A stretch of 64,000 nucleotides of DNA from Yunchengibacter salinarum (GTDB lineage: Bacteria > Pseudomonadota > Alphaproteobacteria > Sphingomonadales > Kordiimonadaceae). The notes below the pieces were generated by a model. It was not told the origin of the DNA. It ran no database searches and saw only the letters and a list, made by a program, of their open reading frames with translations. Position numbers and translations under genes: made by a program. Shown one piece after another: positions 7,629-14,876 of this stretch (its first letter is position 1; each line of letters opens with the position of its first letter). Location: assembly GCF_037658235.1 (NCBI RefSeq), contig NZ_JBBJLN010000008.1, positions 124,001-188,000 on the forward strand, given 5' to 3'.

Positions 7629-9695
7629 TTAAAAGGCCGCGCCCACGCGCAGGAACACCTGCCGCCCCACCGGGGCCAGCGGCGTTTCCAGAAAGGCTTG
7701 CTCGTCCAGCGCCTGTCCCACAAGTTCCACGGTCACGGCGTCGTTCGCTCGATAGGCAAGGCGCAGGTCCACACGCAGATTATCGGGCACGTCAAAGGTG
7801 GTGAAGGTGCCGGGCGGCGTGGTGAAGAAATTGCGGGTGGTGGTATAGCCGGATGTGTACTGCACCAGCGTATCGGCGCTGAAGCGGCCAAAATCGGCGC
7901 CCAGATCCACATTGACCGTGTGGTTGGACACCTCTTCCGCCGGCAGGACGGGCGTTCGGAAAACGCCGCCGTCATTCAGCGGAATATCGCTGCTGATATC
8001 CATCAGGGTGTAATTGATGTTCCAGCGGAACGCCCCGCTGCTGCCTTCCAGCGTGGCTTCCAGGCCATAGGCTTCGCTGTCGCCCACATTGCCCTGAAAC
8101 AGCACGATATGGGGCGGCGCCACCACGGTGCGGGCATTGAAGGACTGCATATTATTGATGTCCTGAAAGAACGCCGCCAGCTTCAGCGTGGAGGACAACG
8201 GGGCAATCCGCCGATCATAATTGACCTCGTAATTCATCACACGGGAAAAGTCCGTGTTCGGGTCACCGCCGATGAAAACCGCCCCGCCGAACGGGCTTTG
8301 CCCCGCTGGCAGGACAAAGCCGAACTCGGTCAGGCTGGGAATGTCGATGCCCCGTGCCGCGGTCAGGCGGATGGTGTCCGCCTCGCTCGGCTTCCAGACC
8401 AGGCCGGCATTGAAGGCCAGCGCGTCAAAGCCGGTATCGAAGTCCGCATTGGTCAGCGGAAAACCGGCGGGCAGGCCACCACTGCGGGACAGGGACAGAT
8501 CGTCATACCGCACCGTGGTGGACAGGCTGAGCGCCTGCGATATCTTCCAGTCCCAAAGCGCGGAAACGGAGGCGATCTCGTATTTCACGTCGCCGCCGCC
8601 ATCCAGCGCAAAGGTCTTGTCGCCGCTGAGGATTTGCAGGTCATTGTCCCGGTATTCGCCGAACAGGCGGATGGTGTGGCCCATGGCGGGCTGAAAGATA
8701 TTGCTCAGTTGCAGCACATTGGTGTTGGACTGCGGGCTGAACCGGTTCAGCCCCCCGGTGGCCGGGTTGGGCTGGCCGAACACCGGATCAAGGCCGTTAT
8801 GATAGGCATTCAGATTGATCAGGCCCCAATCCGTGTCGGCAATCAGGCGCCCGCGAAGGGTGTAGAAGTCCGCTTCGATCCGGGCATCCACCCGGATCGG
8901 CGAAAAGCCGTTGCGGTTGATGCTGGAATAGGAGCCGTCAAAGCCCAACTGCACATTGTCGCTCAGTTGATAGAACAGCTCGCCACTGACCTGTGACCGG
9001 CGCGGCTTGGTCTGCAACACATCCTGATTGAAGGGCAACAGGCGCCCCTGATCGAACTCATCCGCGCCGAACGCCCCGGCGGAAAGGCGCACGCCGAGCC
9101 GGTCCCCCAGCTTGAAGCTGCTAGAAAGGGACGCGGAAAGCTGATCCTGTGTGCCCGCCGTCACGTTCACATCGGTGCGTTCGTTATACAGCGGATTGTT
9201 GGTGACGATATTGATCACCCCGGAAACCGCGTTGAAGCCAAACAGCGCCGTGTTGGGGCCGCGCACCACCTCGATCTGCTGGATTTCGCCGATTTCCACC
9301 GGGATCAGTTCCCAGATCACCTGGCCGAACAGGTCCAGATAGACCTGCCGCCCGTTCAGCAGCACCAGCAGACGCTCCGACAAGGGCTGGTTGAAGCCAC
9401 GGATCGCCACCTCGCTGCCCTGCTTGGCATATTCGCGCACCGACATGCCGGCATATCGGCGCAGAATCTGGGGAATGTCCTGTGCGCCGCTTCGGGCGAT
9501 ATCCTCCCGCGTGATGATCTCCATGCTCAGGGGCACGTCGCTCTGGCGCTGGGGCTTGCCATTGGCGGATACGGTAACCGGCTCCCCGAACAGCGACCGC
9601 ATGGCCTCGTAATCCACCGCCTGGCCGAAAGAAGGTGCGCTGACCATGAGCGCGGCAACACATCCCGAAACAATCCTTCCGGTTTCACGAGTCAT
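7629..9695 (-). CDS. TonB-dependent receptor (CirA/BtuB-like architecture)
   Basis: Protein of 688 residues with a signal peptide (GCVAALMVSAPSFGQA). The plug domain (about residues 40-165) contains classic segments such as VPLSMEIITREDI, RLLVLLNGRQVY and IEVVRGPNTALFGFNAVSG. The barrel ends in LRVGAAF. The compact plug and 688-residue length resemble colicin I/vitamin B12-type receptors rather than the larger siderophore or sugar types, but the substrate is unknown. It is the second gene of a minus-strand pair: a small YfiR-like secreted protein ends 25 bases upstream. The Shine-Dalgarno AAAGGAGA lies in that gap. Confidence 0.88.
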   Translation of the reverse strand: MTRETGRIVSGCVAALMVSAPSFGQAVDYEAMRSLFGEPVTVSANGKPQRQSDVPLSMEIITREDIARSGAQDIPQILRRYAGMSVREYAKQGSEVAIRGFNQPLSERLLVLLNGRQVYLDLFGQVIWELIPVEIGEIQQIEVVRGPNTALFGFNAVSGVINIVTNNPLYNERTDVNVTAGTQDQLSASLSSSFKLGDRLGVRLSAGAFGADEFDQGRLLPFNQDVLQTKPRRSQVSGELFYQLSDNVQLGFDGSYSSINRNGFSPIRVDARIEADFYTLRGRLIADTDWGLINLNAYHNGLDPVFGQPNPATGGLNRFSPQSNTNVLQLSNIFQPAMGHTIRLFGEYRDNDLQILSGDKTFALDGGGDVKYEIASVSALWDWKISQALSLSTTVRYDDLSLSRSGGLPAGFPLTNADFDTGFDALAFNAGLVWKPSEADTIRLTAARGIDIPSLTEFGFVLPAGQSPFGGAVFIGGDPNTDFSRVMNYEVNYDRRIAPLSSTLKLAAFFQDINNMQSFNARTVVAPPHIVLFQGNVGDSEAYGLEATLEGSSGAFRWNINYTLMDISSDIPLNDGGVFRTPVLPAEEVSNHTVNVDLGADFGRFSADTLVQYTSGYTTTRNFFTTPPGTFTTFDVPDNLRVDLRLAYRANDAVTVELVGQALDEQAFLETPLAPVGRQVFLRVGAAF

Positions 9696-9720
9696 GGCGG
9701 GTCTCCTTTGTCATCACGCG

Positions 9721-10248
9721 TCAGATTTGTTCGACCAGCAGCAGGAAGCCGGACGAGAACTTGATGCCTTCCGTCAGCACCACCGCCCGATTGACCAGAA
9801 TTTTCACCTTGGGCGTGGATTCGATCCCCACGGCACAGTGCCCGGCCCGCACGCAGGCCAGATCGGTGGACATGGACAGGATCATCCGGCCTTCCGTCGC
9901 GGCGGCAATGGCGCCGTGGTGGGCCTGTGTGCCCTGCGGGATCAGAACGATGCCGCCATCCGGCACATCACCGGCCTGTTCAAGGGGGGTCAGTTTCGGG
10001 ACCAGCGTTGTATTGCCGGCGTCCATCCCGCCCGCCATGGCGGCGGCAATGGCATCCGCATCCGCCTGCGATGCGGGCGTGGCCGGGTCAAAGACAATAT
10101 GGACAGGCTGTTCCCCGGCGGGCGGGGATTGCAGAAAGCTCACCGTGCGCACGGCGATCTTGATTTCGACCGAGGTGGTCTCGGCCAGGGCCGATGGCAT
10201 CAGCAGGCCCATAAACAGCAGAAAACCGGCAAGAAAACGTGAGATCAC
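9721..10248 (-). CDS. small secreted YfiR-like protein
   Basis: Protein of 175 residues starting at a GTG just after GGAGGGTGCT. A signal peptide is clear (FLAGFLLFMGLLMPSALA). The mature protein has an alternating alpha/beta pattern (VEIKIAVRTVSFL, VHIVFDP, GIVLIPQGT, RMILSMSTDLAC) and ends PKVKILVNRAVVLTEGIKFSSGFL. That resembles the C-terminal strand-helix of YfiR-like proteins, where residues read like NLxxAxxAGVKFSSxLL. YfiR is a periplasmic inhibitor of a membrane diguanylate cyclase. YfiR-like genes also occur beside TonB receptors, as here. No cyclase gene is visible in the window. Family assignment is tentative. Confidence 0.45.
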   Translation of the reverse strand: MISRFLAGFLLFMGLLMPSALAETTSVEIKIAVRTVSFLQSPPAGEQPVHIVFDPATPASQADADAIAAAMAGGMDAGNTTLVPKLTPLEQAGDVPDGGIVLIPQGTQAHHGAIAAATEGRMILSMSTDLACVRAGHCAVGIESTPKVKILVNRAVVLTEGIKFSSGFLLLVEQI

Positions 10249-10373
10249 AGCACCCTCCCGAAATGATCACAAAAGCGTGATATTTCGTGAGGATGGCACC
10301 AAACCTTTAAAGACCCCTTAACGCGGCCCGGTCATTTGGGCCCGTTCAACGGCCCCGGTCACATGGCGTGCGC

Positions 10374-11885
10374 TCACCCGTTCCTGATGGGCGCCAGGGT
10401 CTGGTCCATCGCCTGTTGCCAGCCTGCCAGCAATGCGGCGCGGCGATCCGGGTCCATGTCCGGGGTGAAGGCACTGTCCCGCACCCAGCCTTCCGCCGCC
10501 GCATCCAGATCGGCCCAGAGCCCGACCCCCACGCCCGCCGCAAGCGCGGCCCCAAGCGCAGTGGTCTCCAAACTGGCCGGGCGCTCCACCGGCACATTGC
10601 ACACATCGGCCAGAAAGCGGGCGAACCAGCCATTGGCCGCCATGCCGCCATCGATCCGCACCACGGCGGGCGGGCGGGCGCCGTCCCGGCGCAAAGTGCC
10701 CAAAAGGTCCGCCGTCTGATAGGCCACCGATTCCAGCCCGGCGCGCACCATCTGGGCCCGGCCCGTATCGCGGGTGATGCCGGTGATCAGGCCGCGCGCC
10801 TCCGGCGCCCAGTGCGGCGCGCCCAGCCCGGTAAAGGCGGGTACCAGATAAACACCGCCCGTATCGGGGATGGAGGCGGCCACCGCTTCCGTTTCGGCGG
10901 CATCGGCCACAAAGCCCATTTCATCCCGGCACCATTGAACCACCGTGCCCGCATTGAAAATGCTGCCTTCCATCGCATAGGACACGCCCGCCGCGGTCTT
11001 GTAGGCCACGGTGGACAGCAGCCGGTTGCGGGAATAGACCAGCTCGGCGCCGGTGTTCTGCACCACGAAACAACCGGTGCCATAGGTGGATTTGACCATG
11101 CCGGGCCGAATACAGGCCTGGCCGATGCTGGCCGCCTGCTGATCGCCCACCAACCCGGCAATGGGCACGCCCGCGGCGGGCAGCCCCTCGGCCACATGGC
11201 CAACCGTTTCGGTGCAATCCACGATGCGCGGCAGCAGGGGCCGGGGTATGGCGAACAGGTCCAGCATTTCATCGGACCACTGAACAGTCTTGATATCCGC
11301 CAGCATGGTGCGGGAGGCATTGGTGGCATCAGTCACATGGGCGTGCCCGCCGGTAAGCCGGTACACCAGAAAGCTTTCCACCGTGCCGAACAGAAGCCTG
11401 CCCGCCTCCGCCCCGGCGCGCAGGCGGGGACCATCCGGGTCGTCCAGCAGCCATTTCAGCTTGGTGGCGGAAAAATAAGGGTCCAGCAGCAGACCGGTGC
11501 GGCGGTTCACCGTGGCGGCCACACCGTCCGACGCGGCCAGATCCTCGCACGCGGCGGCGGTGCGCCGGTCCTGCCAGACAATGGCCCGGTGGCAGGGGGT
11601 GCCCGTCTCCCGGTCCCAGACCAGGGTGGTCTCCCGCTGATTGGTGATGCCAAGGGCCATCGGCTGGCGCCCGGCTTCGGCCATGCGGGCCACCACCTCC
11701 GCCATGACGGCCTGTGTGGCCTGCCATATCTCTTCCGGCTCGTGCTCCACCCAGCCATTGGCCGGATAATGCTGGCCAAGCGGGCGCTGGGCACTGGCAA
11801 GGATGCGGTGTTCATGATCAAACGCCAAAGCCCGCGTGCTGGTGGTGCCCTGGTCGATGGACAAAAGATAGCCGGTGTCGGTCAT
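10374..11885 (-). CDS. glpK: glycerol kinase
   Basis: Protein of 503 residues, the normal GlpK length. It phosphorylates glycerol to sn-glycerol 3-phosphate in the cytoplasm. Diagnostic FGGY-kinase segments are present: the N-terminal phosphate loop LLSIDQGTTSTRALAFD, GITNQRETTLVWDRETG, IVWQDRRT, the central GDQQAA segment, and the ATP-site region RIDGGMAANGWF. The start follows AGGGAGGCC. It lies 82 bases downstream of glpD on the same strand, so glycerol 3-phosphate made here feeds the GlpD flavoenzyme. No glycerol facilitator or glpR is in the window. Confidence 0.96.
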   Translation of the reverse strand: MTDTGYLLSIDQGTTSTRALAFDHEHRILASAQRPLGQHYPANGWVEHEPEEIWQATQAVMAEVVARMAEAGRQPMALGITNQRETTLVWDRETGTPCHRAIVWQDRRTAAACEDLAASDGVAATVNRRTGLLLDPYFSATKLKWLLDDPDGPRLRAGAEAGRLLFGTVESFLVYRLTGGHAHVTDATNASRTMLADIKTVQWSDEMLDLFAIPRPLLPRIVDCTETVGHVAEGLPAAGVPIAGLVGDQQAASIGQACIRPGMVKSTYGTGCFVVQNTGAELVYSRNRLLSTVAYKTAAGVSYAMEGSIFNAGTVVQWCRDEMGFVADAAETEAVAASIPDTGGVYLVPAFTGLGAPHWAPEARGLITGITRDTGRAQMVRAGLESVAYQTADLLGTLRRDGARPPAVVRIDGGMAANGWFARFLADVCNVPVERPASLETTALGAALAAGVGVGLWADLDAAAEGWVRDSAFTPDMDPDRRAALLAGWQQAMDQTLAPIRNG

Positions 11886-11967
11886 GAATCGGGCCTCCCT
11901 GCGATTTCGGACTGTTTGTGATCACGCCATGACTCGAACCCGGATAAAAGGGCACAGGCCGCCTGCA

Positions 11968-13554
11968 TCAGCCCTTTCCCCGCAAAGGCGCGCTACCGTT
12001 CGCTGCCTCTGCCGTCCGGGCCGCGACCCAGTGCGACACGGCCTGACGCTGCGCCTCGTCGAGCCGCAGCCCCGTTTTGGTGCGATGCCAGAGAAAGGCA
12101 TCGCCACTGGTGACCCATTCATGGGCCACGCCATGGGCCAGTTCCGCCGCATACACATCGGCGCCGAAGTGCTGGCCCAGATCTTCAAGCGTGGTGGCGT
12201 CGCTCAGCAGGGCGCGCACATCCGTGCCATAGTGATAGACAAGCCGCCGCGCCATCGCCGGGGGCACGAAGGGCCAGCGGGTGCCGATCTCGTCCAGCAG
12301 AGTGTCGGGCGCGGCCTCGCCGCCCGGCAGGGGCGGGGCCTTTTGCGTCCAGGCTGGCCCCATGCCGTCAAAGGCATCGGCCAGCTTGTCCACCGCCTGC
12401 TCCGACAGCCTGCGAAACGTAGTGAGCTTGCCACCAAACACATTCAGCAGGGGGGCCGCCCCATCGGGCGCATCCAGATCCAGCACATAGTCGCGGGTGA
12501 CGGCGGAAACATCCTCGTCGCCATCGCCTTCGTCGAACAGCGGGCGCACCCCGGCATAGGTCCAGACCACATCCGCGCGCTGGATGGGCGCGCGGAAATA
12601 GCGGTTGGCGGCGGCCAGCAGATAAGCAATCTCGCCCTCCGTCGCCTCAGGGGTTTCCAGCGCGCCGTCATATTCGGATTCGGTGGTGCCGATCAGCGTA
12701 TAATCCCGCTCATAGGGAATGGCGAAAATCACCCGGCCATCCGGGTTCTGGAACAGATAGGCGCTGTCATGATCGAACAGGCGCCGGGTGACGATATGGG
12801 TTCCCTTCACCAGCTTCAGGCTGGCGGTTCTGTTGGTGTGCACCACCTGCCCCAGCACCCGGCCCGCCCACGGCCCGGCGGCATTGACCACCGCGCGCGC
12901 CCGAACCGTGCCGGGGCCGGATGGCCCGGATGTTTCCAGAAGCCAGCCGCCTTCATGGCGGCGGGCGGCGGTAACCGCAGTATTGACCCGAATATCAGCG
13001 CCAAGGCGCTGTGCCGCGCGGGCATTGGCCACCACCAGGCGATTGTCCTGCACCCAGCAGTCCCAATAAGCGAAAGCCTGGCGGATGGCGGGATCGAGCG
13101 GCGCGGCCGCCGGGTCGATTTTCATGGACAGGCGACCGGAGCCGGGAATGCCCGTGCGCCCGCCCAGATGATCATAAAGGAACAGGCCCAGCCGGATCAT
13201 CCAGCCGGGGCGGCCGCCCTTCAGCCGGGGCAGCACGAATCTGAGCGGCCAGACAATATGCGGCGCCGCCGCCAGCAGCACGTCCCGTTCCCGCAAGGCA
13301 TGGCGCACGAGCGAAAATTCATAATGTTCGAGATAGCGCAAACCACCATGGATCAGCTTGGTGCTGGCGCTGGACGTGGCGCCGCCCAGATCGCCCTTTT
13401 CCAGCAGCATGACCGACAGCCCGCGCCCCGCCGCATCCCGCGCAATGCCCACGCCATTGATGCCGCCGCCAATCACCGCCAGGTCCACAACCGGGCCGTT
13501 GCCCTCACGGTCGTTCAGGCCGGACGGTTCCGGCTGTTCGGGCTGAAGTGTCAT
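11968..13554 (-). CDS. glpD: FAD-dependent glycerol-3-phosphate dehydrogenase
   Basis: Protein of 528 residues. The start at 13554 is preferred over an upstream in-frame ATG because GGGAAGGGA precedes it at good spacing. It oxidises sn-glycerol 3-phosphate to dihydroxyacetone phosphate and sends electrons to membrane ubiquinone. The FAD-binding motif (LAVIGGGINGVGIARDAAGRG) begins near residue 24. It is followed by GlpD signatures: KGDLGGATSSASTKLIHGG, RYLEHYEFSLVRHALRER and VVNAAGPWAGRV. The C-terminal DAO_C domain follows. It is upstream of glpK, and its start is 48 bases downstream of the end of the BMP-type binding-protein gene, so all three might be cotranscribed. Confidence 0.96.
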   Translation of the reverse strand: MTLQPEQPEPSGLNDREGNGPVVDLAVIGGGINGVGIARDAAGRGLSVMLLEKGDLGGATSSASTKLIHGGLRYLEHYEFSLVRHALRERDVLLAAAPHIVWPLRFVLPRLKGGRPGWMIRLGLFLYDHLGGRTGIPGSGRLSMKIDPAAAPLDPAIRQAFAYWDCWVQDNRLVVANARAAQRLGADIRVNTAVTAARRHEGGWLLETSGPSGPGTVRARAVVNAAGPWAGRVLGQVVHTNRTASLKLVKGTHIVTRRLFDHDSAYLFQNPDGRVIFAIPYERDYTLIGTTESEYDGALETPEATEGEIAYLLAAANRYFRAPIQRADVVWTYAGVRPLFDEGDGDEDVSAVTRDYVLDLDAPDGAAPLLNVFGGKLTTFRRLSEQAVDKLADAFDGMGPAWTQKAPPLPGGEAAPDTLLDEIGTRWPFVPPAMARRLVYHYGTDVRALLSDATTLEDLGQHFGADVYAAELAHGVAHEWVTSGDAFLWHRTKTGLRLDEAQRQAVSHWVAARTAEAANGSAPLRGKG

Positions 13555-13602
13555 GCGTTTTCCCTTCCCAAGGACAGGCCCCACGAGGGGCAGGTCATTG
13601 GC

Positions 13603-14778
13603 TCATCTTGCATCAAGCACCCCTGACCCAAGCGCGACCGGGCCGTCTTCGGCTGGCAGGGCGCAGTTCGGCGGGCGCAGGGCGTGGCGGGGAATCAAAC
13701 CGGCGCGCACCTCGAACTCCAGATCCACAATGGCGGCTTCCATGTCTTCGGGAACGCTTATGCTGGAATGCTGGTCGAACACCAGCGCGGCGCTGCCATC
13801 GCGTATGGTGAAAACATGCATACCGCCAGAAAAACGATCATTGCGAATGTCATCGAGCAGGGAAAACAGCAGCACTTCGGTTTTCTTCACCACGGATGCA
13901 AGGACGGTGCCCGGCGCTTCGCCGTTCTGGTTTTCGTCCACGCCGATCGCATACCCCCCCTGTTCCCGCGCCGCCCGGAAAACAGCCGGGCCGCCCGCGC
14001 CGGTGCCGTGCAGGATCACGTCCGCACCCCGCGCCAATAGCGCCTGCGCCCCGCGATAGGCCAGGGCGCGGTCATTGAAGGTTCCCAGAACCGAAACATC
14101 CACCTGGATATCCGGCGCCACATACCGGGCGCCAGACGCAAAGGCGCAAAACAGCGTGTGGATCACGGGCAACCGTCGCCCGCCGAGAAAGGCCACATGC
14201 CCTGTCTCGCTCTTGCGGGCCGCCAGCGCCCCCGCCAGAAAAGCAGGTTCCGCGAGGGAGATGTGATATCCCGCCGCATTGGGCAGGTCGGGCGCCTGCA
14301 TGGAGATGAAATAAAAACGCCGATCAGGGTGGGCGGCATACAGGGCCGGGTCCAGCGGGTAACCCGATCCGAGAAAGATGATATGCCCATATCCCGCCTT
14401 CAACACATCCTGCAACAGGGCCTTCAGCGCTGCCGGCGTGCTCGCCTTCGGGGACCGGTTGACGATCTTGAGACCGTAAAGCGCCTCATATTCCGCTGCC
14501 ATGTTGCGGAAAATACTTTCGAAACCACCATCGTCCCTGCGCTGTGAATTGGTCAGCATGACAATGCGGCCATTGGCGCTCCGGGATTCCTGCGATGTCT
14601 GCGGCTCCCGGCCAGAGCCGGGGGGCGCCCACAGCAACAGGAGGGCACCGATCAGACCCGCCAGCATGGTCCACGCCCCGCCGCGCAGGCTCACCACCCG
14701 CGCCCGACACCGCCGGGGCGCCCCGCCTTGCCGTTTGGCCTTTTCATGCACCCCTGCTGCAATATGAGTCCCCGCCAT
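13603..14778 (-). CDS. BMP-family (PnrA/Med-like) periplasmic binding protein
   Basis: Protein of 391 residues from the ATG at 14778. That start follows GGAGAG at a long 13-base spacing; an upstream in-frame ATG at 14859 exists. A basic N-terminus precedes one hydrophobic segment (MLAGLIGALLLLWAPP), fitting export or a membrane anchor. No lipobox cysteine is present. The rest is a PBP1-type two-lobe fold of the basic-membrane-protein family: GRIVMLTNSQRRDDGGF, GYGHIIFLGSGYPL, ISLAEPAFLAGALAA, VAFLGGRRLPVIHTL, DVILHGTGAGGPAVF and YAIGVDENQN. BMP proteins usually deliver nucleosides or other small ligands to ABC importers, but no permease or ATPase is adjacent. Instead it is divergent from a TorS-like hybrid kinase, so a sensory co-receptor role (like TorT) is plausible. 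Confidence 0.8.
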   Translation of the reverse strand: MAGTHIAAGVHEKAKRQGGAPRRCRARVVSLRGGAWTMLAGLIGALLLLWAPPGSGREPQTSQESRSANGRIVMLTNSQRRDDGGFESIFRNMAAEYEALYGLKIVNRSPKASTPAALKALLQDVLKAGYGHIIFLGSGYPLDPALYAAHPDRRFYFISMQAPDLPNAAGYHISLAEPAFLAGALAARKSETGHVAFLGGRRLPVIHTLFCAFASGARYVAPDIQVDVSVLGTFNDRALAYRGAQALLARGADVILHGTGAGGPAVFRAAREQGGYAIGVDENQNGEAPGTVLASVVKKTEVLLFSLLDDIRNDRFSGGMHVFTIRDGSAALVFDQHSSISVPEDMEAAIVDLEFEVRAGLIPRHALRPPNCALPAEDGPVALGSGVLDAR

Positions 14779-14876
14779 GAGCCGGTTACCAGCCTCTCCA
14801 CAATTTCGATCATGTTGCGAACTCTGCCACCGTTTGTCAAAGTGCGGTAATTGATACAAAGGGATACACGCATACC
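14779..14876. promoter_or_regulatory. divergent promoter region between binding protein and hybrid kinase
   Basis: This 98-base gap serves two diverging genes and so must hold both promoters. It is AT-richer than its flanks (ACAATTTCGATCATG, GGTAATTGATACAAAGG). I found no clear palindrome. Confidence 0.5.

Noticed and set aside
11875..13626. 583-residue plus-strand open frame opposite glpD
   Set aside because: glpD carries all family motifs on the minus strand; the antisense frame has none.
13603..14778. binding protein as a component of a glycerol ABC importer with glpD-glpK
   Set aside because: The fold is BMP/PBP1, not the GlpV/UgpB type, and no permease or ATPase accompanies it. Cotranscription with glpD remains possible, so the idea is set aside rather than excluded.
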